Source: SIG607 sp045537575
GTDB taxonomy: Bacteria > Bacillota > Clostridia > Oscillospirales > Acutalibacteraceae
Length of the DNA: 64,000 bases
Assembly: GCA_045537575.1 (NCBI GenBank)
Contig: JAZSPU010000006.1
Location: forward strand, 1-64,000
Direction: 5' to 3'
Shown here: piece by piece, positions 41,720 through 50,434 of the stretch
Layout: each line of letters opens with the position of its first letter
Numbering within the stretch: position 1 is the first letter of the stretch
The notes under the pieces: generated by a model
The model's input: the letters and a program-made list of their open reading frames with translations, nothing else
Told to the model about the DNA's origin: nothing
Databases searched by the model: none
Program-made: the position numbers and the translations under genes

Positions 41720-41784
41720 ATAGGAGTATATAATGGAATAATATCAGTTTTTCCACAAATCAATTCTCACAGGAGTGAAGGAAA

Positions 41785-42828
41785 ATGAAAAAAATATTCA
41801 ATAGAATATTCATTGACGGACTTTCCGGTATGGCTCTCGGTCTTTTTGCCACCCTTATTATAGGCACTATTTTAGGTCAGATAGCCTCCTTTATTCCGGG
41901 GGTTGTAGGCACCTATCTTACATACGTAGCAAGCTTTGCAAAAACCGTTACGGGCGCAGGCATAGGTGTAGGTGTTGCCGCTAAATTAAAGGCATCTCCC
42001 TTAACCGCCGTTTCTGCCGCCGTTTGCGGTATGGTAGGCGCATTCCCTATTATAGATGCAGGTAAATTCACCTTCGGCGCCGCCGGTGAACCTCTCGGCG
42101 CATTTATTGCCGCTTACATAGCAGTTGAGGTCGGCGCTCTAGTATCAAATAAAACAAAGGTTGATATTATTCTCACTCCCCTTTGTTGTATAGTTATGGG
42201 AAGTCTTGCCGCTTTCCTTATCGGCCCTTATATTTCGTACGCTATGAAGTGGCTGGGCAATCTTGTAAACGTTAACGTTGATAAATATCCCGTTATCGGC
42301 GGTATGATAGTTTCGGTAGTTATGGGTATTTTCTTAACCCTTCCCATTTCAAGCGCCGCCATAGGTGTTTCTATGGGGCTAAGCGGTCTTGCCGCAGGCG
42401 CTGCTACCGTCGGCTGTTGCTGTAATATGATAGGCTTTGCCGTTATAAGCTACAGGGAAAACAAATTCGGCGGTCTTATAGCTCAGGGTGTGGGCACTTC
42501 TATGCTTCAGATGCCCAACATCGTCCGCCATCCGCAGATATGGTTGCCTTCCATTTTCTCCAGCGCAATTTTAGGCCCCCTTTCTGCCGCTGTATTTAAA
42601 ATGGTAAGCTCTCCCATTGGCTCGGGTATGGGAAGCGCAGGTTTAGTCGGTCAGTTTGCCGCCTTCTCCGCTATGACGCAAAGCGGAAGCTCCTCTATTA
42701 AAGCTCTGCTTTTAATTGCTTTAATGCACTTTATTCTTCCTGCTGCCGTCTCTCTTGCCTTTAGCGAGGGTATGCGAAAAATGGGAATGATTAAAAGCGG
42801 ATATCTAAAACTTAATGCCAATGACTAA
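41785..42828 (+). CDS. Orphan PTS transporter subunit IIC (EIIC_2 family)
   Basis: 347 residues, about nine membrane helices, glycine- and alanine-rich. It fits the PTS_EIIC type 2 family: GLSGMALGLFATLIIGTILGQ, GAGIGVGVAAKLKASPLTAVSAAVCGMVGAFP, LTLPISSAAIGVSMGLSGLAAGAATVGCCCNMIGFAV and PIGSGMGSAGLVGQ. No IIA, IIB or phosphocarrier gene is nearby, which is usual for this family, so sugar phosphotransfer is doubtful. Its end overlaps nth by 14 bases. Confidence 0.87.
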   Translation: MKKIFNRIFIDGLSGMALGLFATLIIGTILGQIASFIPGVVGTYLTYVASFAKTVTGAGIGVGVAAKLKASPLTAVSAAVCGMVGAFPIIDAGKFTFGAAGEPLGAFIAAYIAVEVGALVSNKTKVDIILTPLCCIVMGSLAAFLIGPYISYAMKWLGNLVNVNVDKYPVIGGMIVSVVMGIFLTLPISSAAIGVSMGLSGLAAGAATVGCCCNMIGFAVISYRENKFGGLIAQGVGTSMLQMPNIVRHPQIWLPSIFSSAILGPLSAAVFKMVSSPIGSGMGSAGLVGQFAAFSAMTQSGSSSIKALLLIALMHFILPAAVSLAFSEGMRKMGMIKSGYLKLNAND

Positions 42829-43447
42829 AAAAGAACGCGCCGCTTTATGCGTTGAAGCCTTTGAAAAGGAATATCCCGATGCAATTTGTTCATTAAATTA
42901 TAAAAATCCTTTTGAATTACTAATTGCAACACGGCTTTCCGCCCAATGCACAGATGCAAGGGTTAATATTGTTACCCCCGCCCTCTTTGAGCGTTTTCCG
43001 GACTGCTTTTCTTTAGCAAAGGCGCCCTTAGACGAGGTTGAGGAGCTTATAAAAACCTGCGGTCTTTACAAAAGCAAGGCAAAAAGCCTTGTGGAAATCG
43101 GTAAAATGCTCTGTGAAGAATTTGGCGGTCAAATCCCCGACAGTATTGAAGAGCTTACCCGACTTCCAGGTGTAGGAAGAAAAACCGCAAATCTTGTTTG
43201 CGGAGATATTTACGGGCAGCCTGCCGTTGTTGCCGATACGCATTTTATAAGACTTTGCAATCGCCTAGGCTTTATAAATACCAAAGATCCCTATAAAGCG
43301 GAAATGAGTATGCGAAAAATTTTACCAAGTGATAAATCCAATGATTTTTGCCACAGATGTGTGCTTCACGGCAGAAAGGTCTGCACCGCACGACGCGCAT
43401 ACTGTGAAAACTGTGTATTAAACGAATTTTGTCCCAAGAAGGTGTAA
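42815..43447 (+). CDS. nth: Endonuclease III (4Fe-4S DNA glycosylase/AP lyase)
   Basis: 210 residues. Removes oxidised pyrimidines. Helix-hairpin-helix LPGVGRKTANLV contains the catalytic Lys, the catalytic Asp is in VVADTHFIRLCNRLGF, and the C-terminal CTARRAYCENCVLNEFC binds the 4Fe-4S cluster (C-x6-C-x2-C-x5-C spacing visible, with the first Cys at the start of this block). No clear ribosome binding site, so translation is probably coupled to the overlapping IIC gene. The ATG two codons later (42821) is an alternative start. Confidence 0.96.
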   Translation: MPMTKKERAALCVEAFEKEYPDAICSLNYKNPFELLIATRLSAQCTDARVNIVTPALFERFPDCFSLAKAPLDEVEELIKTCGLYKSKAKSLVEIGKMLCEEFGGQIPDSIEELTRLPGVGRKTANLVCGDIYGQPAVVADTHFIRLCNRLGFINTKDPYKAEMSMRKILPSDKSNDFCHRCVLHGRKVCTARRAYCENCVLNEFCPKKV

Positions 43448-43451
43448 AAAA

Positions 43452-44288
43452 ATGTCCCAAAAAAGAGTAGTAGCCATTCACGATATTTCCTGTTTCGGAA
43501 AATGCTCACTTACCGTGGCTCTGCCAATACTCTCTGCCTGCGGCGCTGAATGTGCCGTAATTCCCACTGCCGTGCTTTCCACCCACACAGGCGGCTTTTC
43601 GGGTTATACCTTCCGTGACCTTACGGAAGACATTTTACCCGTAGCTTCCCATTGGAGAAAGGAAGGCATTACCGCCGACGTTTTCTACAGCGGTTATTTA
43701 GGCTCTAAAGAGCAGGCAGATATTGTTAAACGCACCGTTGAAATGCTTCGCACTCAGCAAAGCATGGTTATTGTTGATCCTGCTATGGCTGATTTCGGGA
43801 GGCTTTACAAAGGCTTTGAAGCCGATTTCCCCCTTGCTATGCTTTCCCTTTGCCAAAGCGCTGACATTATCGTTCCCAACATAACCGAAGCCGCTATGCT
43901 TACGGGCATTGAATATCTTGAGCCTCCCTACAGCGAAGAATACATAGAAAAACTCATTAAGCGCACCTATGACCTTACGGGCGCAGACGTTGTGCTTACA
44001 GGGGTATGCTTTGATGACAGACGTATAGGCGCCGCCATTTGCGAAGACGGAGAAATCCGCTATGCGCTGACCAGAAGGGTTGACGCTGTTTATCACGGAA
44101 CCGGCGACGTTTTTGCAAGTGCTATGATAGGCGCACTTTTAAATGACCGTTCCTTACAGGCGGCGGTTCAGATTGCCGTCAACTTCACACGTGAATCCAT
44201 AGAAAAAACCATTGAAGAAAATCCCGAAAGAGAGTACGGCGTAAACTTTGAATCCGCTTTGCCCGAACTGTTTAAGGTACTTGAATAA
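43452..44288 (+). CDS. pdxY: Pyridoxal/pyridoxamine kinase
   Basis: 278 residues of the ribokinase-like fold. Phosphorylates B6 vitamers. Motifs: VVAIHDISCFGKCSLTVALPILSACGAE near the start, VFYSGYLGS, VIVDPAMADFGRLYKGF, ADIIVPNITEAAMLTG, DVVLTGV and the phosphate-binding GTGDVFASAM near 217. The symbol is by similarity to the PdxY/PdxK group, not by a search. Four bases downstream of nth and two upstream of the MATE gene. Confidence 0.9.
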   Translation: MSQKRVVAIHDISCFGKCSLTVALPILSACGAECAVIPTAVLSTHTGGFSGYTFRDLTEDILPVASHWRKEGITADVFYSGYLGSKEQADIVKRTVEMLRTQQSMVIVDPAMADFGRLYKGFEADFPLAMLSLCQSADIIVPNITEAAMLTGIEYLEPPYSEEYIEKLIKRTYDLTGADVVLTGVCFDDRRIGAAICEDGEIRYALTRRVDAVYHGTGDVFASAMIGALLNDRSLQAAVQIAVNFTRESIEKTIEENPEREYGVNFESALPELFKVLE

Positions 44289-44290
44289 TT

Positions 44291-45694
44291 ATGTCTTCTT
44301 TGTCTTTAAGAAAAATCAGAAACACCTTAATAGGTGATAAAAACTTTTACTCAAAGGTTTTCACTATCCTTTTACCTATGATAGTGCAAAATACTGTAAC
44401 AAACGTTGTAAGCTTACTTGATAACGTTATGGTGGGCAGAGTAGGCACAATACAAATGTCTGCTGTCGCTATAGTAAACCAGCTCCTTTTTGTCTTTTCC
44501 CTTTGTATTTTCGGAGGACTTGCAGGGGCGGGTATTTTCTCTGCTCAATATGCAGGCGCAAAGGACGACACCGGTATGCGCTACTGTTTCCGTATGAAGT
44601 GCTACGTAGGTGTTTTAATGCTTATTTTAGCCGCCTTCATTTTCCTTGTTTTCCCCTCAGGTCTTATAAACGCTTATCTTGCCGAAGGTACCTCGGCAGA
44701 GGATGCTGCAGCCACCCTTTATTTCGGCAAACAGTACCTTTTTATAATGCTTATAGGTCTTATTCCCTTTGCTTTTTCGCAGGTATATGCCAGTACCTTA
44801 AGGGAGCTGGGGGAAACAAAGCTTCCAATGATTGCAACGGTAATTGCAATTTTTGTAAATCTTGTACTAAACTATATTTTAATATTCGGAAAGCTGGGCT
44901 TTGCAAAAATGGGCGTTGCAGGCGCCGCTGTTGCTACGGTTATTTCCCGTTACACAGAAATGCTTATCATTATTATATTTACACATTTTAAAAAGCAACG
45001 CTTTACCTTTATAAAGGGTGTTTATTCTTCGCCCAAAATTCCCCTTTTACTTTCAAAAAAGATTATCCGTTCCGGCTTTCCTCTGCTTATTAACGAGTTT
45101 TTATGGTCGCTGGGTATGGCAATGCTTTTGCAGTGCTATTCCGTAAGAGGTCTGGGTGTTGTTGCCGCTTCCAACATTGCGGGAACTGCGGCAAATCTCT
45201 TTAACGTTGCCTTTATTTCCATGGGCGGCGCTCTTTCCATTATGCTCGGTCAAGCCCTTGGAGCCGGAAATAACCAAAAGGCTAAAGATATGGTGTGGAA
45301 GCTTATATCCCTTTCGGTATTTTTAAGCTTTATTATGGGAGTAATACTCGCCCTTTTATCCTACGCCTTCCCACGTATGTATAATACCGAGCAAGAGGTT
45401 CGCCATATTGCCACCTACTTTTTATTAATTCTCGCCCTTATAATGCCCGTAAACGCATTCTCCCATTGCTGTTACTTTATTATGAGAAGCGGCGGACGTA
45501 CAATTATAACCTTCCTTTTCGACAGCGTTATTATGTGGGGCGTAAATATTCCCATTGCCTTTGCCCTTTCCAGCCATACTTCCCTTAATATCATTACCGT
45601 TTATCTTTTGGTACAATGTCTTGATATTTTAAAATGTATTCTCGGCTTTATTCTTGTTAAAAAGGGCATTTGGATAAGGAATATCGTCAAATAA
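44291..45694 (+). CDS. MATE family efflux transporter
   Basis: 467 residues, 12 membrane helices in two six-helix halves. First half: FTILLPMIVQNTVTNVVSLLDNVMVGRVG; second half: SGFPLLINEFLWSLGMAMLLQCYSVRGLG, with ALSIMLGQALGAGNN after it. Na+ or H+-driven export of drugs or metabolites. Last gene of the IIC-nth-pdxY operon. Its end overlaps the convergent spoIID end by eight bases with no terminator between. Confidence 0.94.
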   Translation: MSSLSLRKIRNTLIGDKNFYSKVFTILLPMIVQNTVTNVVSLLDNVMVGRVGTIQMSAVAIVNQLLFVFSLCIFGGLAGAGIFSAQYAGAKDDTGMRYCFRMKCYVGVLMLILAAFIFLVFPSGLINAYLAEGTSAEDAAATLYFGKQYLFIMLIGLIPFAFSQVYASTLRELGETKLPMIATVIAIFVNLVLNYILIFGKLGFAKMGVAGAAVATVISRYTEMLIIIIFTHFKKQRFTFIKGVYSSPKIPLLLSKKIIRSGFPLLINEFLWSLGMAMLLQCYSVRGLGVVAASNIAGTAANLFNVAFISMGGALSIMLGQALGAGNNQKAKDMVWKLISLSVFLSFIMGVILALLSYAFPRMYNTEQEVRHIATYFLLILALIMPVNAFSHCCYFIMRSGGRTIITFLFDSVIMWGVNIPIAFALSSHTSLNIITVYLLVQCLDILKCILGFILVKKGIWIRNIVK

Positions 45695-46619
45695 TTTCTG
45701 TTCCTTTATAGTACCACTTAAGTATTTCCTTATAGTCGCTTCCCTGCTGTGCCATATAATTGGCGCCGTATTGACTCATTCCTACAAGGTGACCGTATCC
45801 CCTTACTGTAAAGGTAAATGACGAATCCTTGGCGGTAACGTCAAAATTAGCGCTTCGAAGATTAAGGGCGCTTCTTATTTCCTTGCCCGTAAAGGTTTTA
45901 TCCCCGAATTTAATGGTAAGAAGGGTTCCGCTGTCACTATATACAGGAGAAGAAAACCATTTTGACACTTCCACTTCGCTTATTCCTTTGATTTTTTCCT
46001 TTAACTGTTCATCAGTGAAATCTGCGGTAGTAAGATAATTGGGGCTTAGTAAATCCCCCACGCTTTCTACGGGAGTAAGATAGGAATATTCCTTTCCCCA
46101 AAGGTTTTTCACATCCTCGGTTTTTCCGCCCGAAATGGCGGTATAAAGGGTTAAGGCAGGTTTTCCCTCAAAGGTTACCGTCTGTCCCAGCACCGAATCA
46201 ATGGCAGAAAGTATTTTTTCGGTATATTCCCCTTCGCTTTCTCCCCATTTTTTAGTTCTGCCCTCTTTATCTATATAGGCTTGGTCTAAACTCGAATCAC
46301 TTGTTATATCAAAATCCTCTTTTTTATTTTCGTTTTTGCGCCACAAAGCAAAGGTATAGGCGGCAACGGTCTGCGCTTTTAAGGCTTCAATATGATAGGA
46401 TGCAGGCATTTCCGCCGACACAACCCCTAAAATATAATCTCTTGCGGATATAGTACTGATTTCTCCTGACTCCTTGTCCTTAAGGCGAAAGGTGACCTCT
46501 GGTGTTTGGGCAGAATTAGATACGTTTACCGCCTTGGTTTCACTTTTTAAAGACATCAGCGGAAAAACTAAAAACATAAATGCAAGAAACAGGCTTATCC
46601 ATCCGTAAATACTTTTCAT
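45687..46619 (-). CDS. spoIID: Stage II sporulation protein D (lytic transglycosylase)
   Basis: 310 residues. One N-terminal membrane helix (about 4-25) and a SpoIID domain: RDYILGVVSAEMPASYHIEALKAQTVAAYTFAL with the catalytic Glu in SAEMP, YTAISGGKTEDVKNLWG, EIRSALNLRSANFDV and a C-terminal GYGHLVGMSQYGANYMAQQG. It cuts septal peptidoglycan during engulfment. The start is the ATG eight bases after AAAGG; an ATG three codons earlier overlaps that signal. No sigma-E promoter could be confirmed in the 60-base gap. Confidence 0.94.
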   Translation of the reverse strand: MKSIYGWISLFLAFMFLVFPLMSLKSETKAVNVSNSAQTPEVTFRLKDKESGEISTISARDYILGVVSAEMPASYHIEALKAQTVAAYTFALWRKNENKKEDFDITSDSSLDQAYIDKEGRTKKWGESEGEYTEKILSAIDSVLGQTVTFEGKPALTLYTAISGGKTEDVKNLWGKEYSYLTPVESVGDLLSPNYLTTADFTDEQLKEKIKGISEVEVSKWFSSPVYSDSGTLLTIKFGDKTFTGKEIRSALNLRSANFDVTAKDSSFTFTVRGYGHLVGMSQYGANYMAQQGSDYKEILKWYYKGTEII

Positions 46620-46679
46620 ACACTTCATCCTTTAAACATAATTTACTATACAATATATGAATCACGGGAGCAAATTATT

Positions 46680-47483
46680 ATGAAAACCAAAAACCTATTT
46701 ATTTTTTCTGTCTGTTTAGCGGTTATATGCGCCGCTATGCGAACAGCCACCACCCTTTACACCACCGAAAGCACTACGGGATTTTTTATCGCCAGACTTT
46801 CCTCCCTTGGCATATTTTTAAGTATAGCTATTTTCGTTTTGACATTGGCGGCTTTTATCTTCGCCTTTTTTGCAGACAAAAAAGCAGCCATAGACTTTAA
46901 ATTAAATAGTCTTTCAGGCAGCCTTTCTATTCTTTGCGGCATAGTGACGTTGCTTTATCCCGTGCTGTTTACAAATACCTCTCTTATTCCTTGGCAGGAT
47001 AATTTAACGGTGTTTTTCGCCTTTCTTTCGGGAGTATGGTTTATATTCTTTGGACTTTCAGCCTTTATTAATCTGAAAATCCCCCCTATTTCATGCGTTG
47101 TTCCCTTGTTTTATTATTTAATGAGACTGGTGCTTATTTTCACCTCATTCAGCGCCTCTGCTCTTGTAGCTGAGCACGTTTTCTCCCTTGCATACCGTTG
47201 CGCTTTACTTGTATTTATGCTGATGTTTTTAAGAATCTGCGCAGGATTTCCGTCAAGCCGCACCTTAAAACTCTTTTTGCCCGTAAGCATTTCTACCTTT
47301 ATACTCACCTTTACCAGTATAGTCAGCCGCCTTATTGTGCATTTTTCCCTTGGGGATGCCTTTATCCACGGCGACGTTCCCGTTGACTATGACGGCATAG
47401 CGCTGTGCCTTGCTATATTGCCTATAACCTACAATATTTTAAAAGAAAAAAGGGAGGAAATCGAAAATGAAATTCAATGTTAA
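46680..47483 (+). CDS. Uncharacterised seven-helix membrane protein
   Basis: 267 residues, not recognised. Seven hydrophobic segments span nearly the whole length (about 5-25, 38-68, 80-98, 107-131, 137-158, 164-186, 200-222). Loops are very short and the C-terminus ends in a charged KEKREEIENEIQ helix. ACGGGAG sets the start. The end overlaps the next gene by 17 bases, so it is the first gene of a four-gene transporter/peptidase operon. Confidence 0.75.
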   Translation: MKTKNLFIFSVCLAVICAAMRTATTLYTTESTTGFFIARLSSLGIFLSIAIFVLTLAAFIFAFFADKKAAIDFKLNSLSGSLSILCGIVTLLYPVLFTNTSLIPWQDNLTVFFAFLSGVWFIFFGLSAFINLKIPPISCVVPLFYYLMRLVLIFTSFSASALVAEHVFSLAYRCALLVFMLMFLRICAGFPSSRTLKLFLPVSISTFILTFTSIVSRLIVHFSLGDAFIHGDVPVDYDGIALCLAILPITYNILKEKREEIENEIQC

Positions 47484-48273
47484 CAGCCCCATAATTTTTA
47501 TTCTTGTAGGCATTATTATTTTAGCGGTTCTTGGACAATCTGTATATTTCCTTATCCGCGCATTAAGACGCGCAAAGGAAAAAGGAATGGATATGACTAA
47601 AATCAAAAAGACCGTAACCGGTTCCGCTATTTCCACCATTGCCCCTGCAGTATCAATTCTTGTAGGTGTAGTCACCCTTTCAAAGAGCCTTGGTATTGCT
47701 CTTCCATGGCTGAGACTTTCGGTAATCGGTTCTCTTTCCTATGAAACCATTGCCGCAGAAAGAGCCGTAAGCGGACTCGGACAAGGTCTCGGACAGGAAA
47801 TTAAAGAGCCTTCCGCCTTTGTTACTGTTGCTTGGGTTATGACTCTCGGCATTTTAGTCGGTCTTATTCTTGCCCCCATTCTTACCAAAAGAATACAGGG
47901 CGGTATGAATAAAATCGGTATGAAGGATAAAAAATGGGCAGAAATCTTTAATAATGCAATGTTTTTAGGTATGATTTCCGCCTTTTTAGGATTTGTATTC
48001 TCCCACGTTTCACGTCTTTGGGATGAAGGCGCCCGTACCGTTACCGAAAAAATCCTTCAGGACGACGGCACGTATTTAGAAAATGTAACCGAATATTCAA
48101 GCACGTCGGGACTTATTCCCGTTTTAGTAATGGCAACTTCCGCAATTATTATGGCTGTTTGCGGTATAGTAGCAAAGGTATTTCATCAGCGTTGGATGAA
48201 CGATTATGCTTTACCGATTTCGCTGGTAGGCGGTATGGCTTGCGCTATACCCTTTACCGCTTGGCTTTCTTAA
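47467..48273 (+). CDS. DUF5058-like membrane transporter subunit
   Basis: 268 residues, about seven membrane helices. It resembles the DUF5058 family: VNSPIIFILVGIIILAVLGQSVYFLIRALRRAKEKGMD at the start, TGSAISTIAPAVSILVGVVTLSKSLGIALPWLRLSVIGSLSYET and the C-terminal DYALPISLVGGMACAIP. The family is thought to be a carrier, but no substrate is known to me. GGAGG lies inside the previous gene. The next gene looks like its partner subunit. Confidence 0.75.
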   Translation: MKFNVNSPIIFILVGIIILAVLGQSVYFLIRALRRAKEKGMDMTKIKKTVTGSAISTIAPAVSILVGVVTLSKSLGIALPWLRLSVIGSLSYETIAAERAVSGLGQGLGQEIKEPSAFVTVAWVMTLGILVGLILAPILTKRIQGGMNKIGMKDKKWAEIFNNAMFLGMISAFLGFVFSHVSRLWDEGARTVTEKILQDDGTYLENVTEYSSTSGLIPVLVMATSAIIMAVCGIVAKVFHQRWMNDYALPISLVGGMACAIPFTAWLS

Positions 48274-48285
48274 GGAGGGGTAAAA

Positions 48286-48966
48286 ATGAAAGAAAATAAT
48301 AAACTAACCTATCTCGAAAGCGTTCACCGTGACGGCAGAATTTGGGGACTCACCATTTTAGTACTTATTATTCTTTTCCCCACCGCCCTTTGTCTTATTT
48401 ACGGGGTTCTTCCCAAATGGGACGCATTCTTTAAAGCTCTTATCGCAGTTCTTCCTATGTATTGGGCTGTAGGAATTGTTGAAATTTTTACATATGTTCC
48501 AATGCTGGGAGCCGGCGGAGCGTATCTTTCCTTTGTAACGGGAAATATTTCTAACCTGAAGCTTCCCGTTGCCGTTGATGCTATGGAAAAGGCTGAAGTA
48601 AAGGCAACAAGCGAGGAAGGAGAAATTATCTCCACCATTTCCATTGCCGTTTCAAGTATCGTTACCACCCTTATAATTATTGTGGGTGTAATACTTCTTA
48701 TTACCGTCGAACCCATAGGCGCATTTTTAAGCTCTCCCGTTTTACAGCCTGCCTTTGACCAGATACTCCCTGCCCTATTTGGCGGTTTAGCTGTTGTATT
48801 TATTTCAAAGAACCTTAAGCTCAGTATTGCTCCTATTATTCTTATGTTAGGACTTTTCATATTCGTTCCCGCCCTTAACGAAGGCACAGTAGGAATTATG
48901 GTTCCCGTAGGTGTTATCTTTACCGTAATAGTTTCCAGAATTATGTATAAAAAAGGAATGATTTAG
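48286..48966 (+). CDS. Membrane protein, probable partner of the DUF5058-like subunit
   Basis: 226 residues, not firmly recognised. A short basic N-terminus, then about six membrane helices (near 20-42, 50-75, 106-135, 148-170, 175-195, 200-222). Conserved-looking loop: FTYVPMLGAGGAYLSFVTGNISNLKLPVAVDAMEKAEV. AAGGAGGGG precedes the ATG. Placed 12 bases after the DUF5058-like gene and directly before an M20 peptidase, so a two-component uptake system is plausible. Confidence 0.7.
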   Translation: MKENNKLTYLESVHRDGRIWGLTILVLIILFPTALCLIYGVLPKWDAFFKALIAVLPMYWAVGIVEIFTYVPMLGAGGAYLSFVTGNISNLKLPVAVDAMEKAEVKATSEEGEIISTISIAVSSIVTTLIIIVGVILLITVEPIGAFLSSPVLQPAFDQILPALFGGLAVVFISKNLKLSIAPIILMLGLFIFVPALNEGTVGIMVPVGVIFTVIVSRIMYKKGMI

Positions 48967-50406
48967 TTGGATATAGTGCTTTACGCTTTATTAGCGGCGG
49001 TTATAATTTTTCTCGGCGTTATTATTATCCGCACTCTGCTTTTTACCCCTAAAAAAAATATTACGGCTGACAGCACAGCCGTAGATTTTGATAGGGAAAA
49101 AGCGGTAGAAAACCTAAAAGCTCTTGTAAAATTCAAAACCGTCTCCTTTGAAGAAAAGGAAAAAGAGGATGACGCACAGTTTTCTGCTCTGCTTGAAGCT
49201 CTTCCCACCCTTTATAAAAACGTTTTTTCGGTATGCTACGTTATGGCGCTTGATGACCGCGGAATCTTAATTCGTTGGAAGGGCAAAAACAGCGAAAAGC
49301 CTACAGTTTTAATGTCGCACTACGACGTTGTTCCCGCCGATGAAAGCAAGTGGGAAAAGAGTGCATTTGAAGGCATTATCGAAAACGGTGTATTGTGGGG
49401 CAGAGGAACACTTGATACAAAGGTTACTTTAAATGCCTCCCTTTTTGCCGCCGATAGCCTTATAGAAAAAGGCTTTGTGCCCGAAAACGATATTTACTTT
49501 GCCTTTTCGGGCGGCGAAGAGGTCAACGGAATGGGCGCTGTGAATATAGTTAACTTCTTTAAAGAAAATAACATTAAGCCCTTTATGGTGGTTGACGAGG
49601 GCGGCGCAGTTGTAAAGGACGTTTTCCCCGGTGTAAAAGAAAGCTGCGGACTTATCGGTATTGCCGAAAAGGGTATGATGAACGTTTGCTACAGGGCAGA
49701 CTCTATGGGCGGTCACGCTTCGGCGCCAAAGCCTAATACCCCTCTTATAAGACTTAGCCGCGCCATATTAAAGGTTGAACAAAATCCCTTTAAGATGCAT
49801 ATTACAAAGCCTGTTGGCGAGATGTTTGACACACTGGGTAGGCACAGCAATTTCCTTTACAGAATGATTTTTGCTAATTTGTGGCTCTTTTCGGGAGTGC
49901 TCAACTCCATTGCTAAAAAGGGTGGCGGTGAAATGAACGCTCTGCTCAGAACAACTACTGCTTTTACTCAAAGTACGGGCAGCAATGCGCCTAACGTTAT
50001 TCCTCCCACCGCTTCAATTATTTCCAATATGCGTCTTAATCCCGAAGACTCAACCGATTCTGCCCTTTCCTATTTAAGAAAACTTGCTAAGGAAGAAAAC
50101 GTTGAGGTTACAAAAATTATCGGAACTGAGCCCAGCACCATTTCCGAGACAGGCTGTGAGCAATGGGATAGAATCTCTTCTGCCGTTGCATCTACCTGGA
50201 AGGGCTGTATAGTATCTCCCTATCTGATGGTTCAGTGCTCCGACAGCCGACACTATAACGGATTTTCCAGTAACGTTTACCGCTTCTCCGCAATGGACCT
50301 TACAAGTGAAGAACGCGCTACCATTCACGGCAATAACGAAAGAATAAGAATTGATACAATTCATAAATCGGTAGAATTTTATATAAGACTTATAAACAAA
50401 TGCTAA
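48967..50406 (+). CDS. Membrane-anchored M20 family metallopeptidase
   Basis: 479 residues. One N-terminal membrane helix (about 4-26), then an M20 dizinc catalytic domain: MSHYDVVPAD (Zn His), WGRGTLDTKVT (bridging Asp), FSGGEEVNG (catalytic and Zn Glu), VVDEGGAV and C-terminal IHGNNERI (Zn His), with the dimerisation lid between. The family hydrolyses dipeptides or N-acyl amino acids. The start is TTG, nine bases after AAGGA and immediately following the previous stop; a GTG three codons on is an alternative. Coupled to the two membrane transporter-like genes, suggesting processing of the imported compound. Confidence 0.9.
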   Translation: MDIVLYALLAAVIIFLGVIIIRTLLFTPKKNITADSTAVDFDREKAVENLKALVKFKTVSFEEKEKEDDAQFSALLEALPTLYKNVFSVCYVMALDDRGILIRWKGKNSEKPTVLMSHYDVVPADESKWEKSAFEGIIENGVLWGRGTLDTKVTLNASLFAADSLIEKGFVPENDIYFAFSGGEEVNGMGAVNIVNFFKENNIKPFMVVDEGGAVVKDVFPGVKESCGLIGIAEKGMMNVCYRADSMGGHASAPKPNTPLIRLSRAILKVEQNPFKMHITKPVGEMFDTLGRHSNFLYRMIFANLWLFSGVLNSIAKKGGGEMNALLRTTTAFTQSTGSNAPNVIPPTASIISNMRLNPEDSTDSALSYLRKLAKEENVEVTKIIGTEPSTISETGCEQWDRISSAVASTWKGCIVSPYLMVQCSDSRHYNGFSSNVYRFSAMDLTSEERATIHGNNERIRIDTIHKSVEFYIRLINKC

Positions 50407-50433
50407 AAAACAGGAGTCAACGACTCCTGTTTT
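50407..50433. terminator. Bidirectional terminator
   Basis: 12-bp stem AAAACAGGAGTC/GACTCCTGTTTT with loop AAC, between the M20 gene and convergent metH. Confidence 0.87.
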
Positions 50434-50434
50434 T

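Noticed and set aside
46620..46679. Sigma-E promoter for spoIID
   Set aside because: CATATATT on the minus strand resembles a sigma-E -10, but no -35 at correct spacing could be identified.
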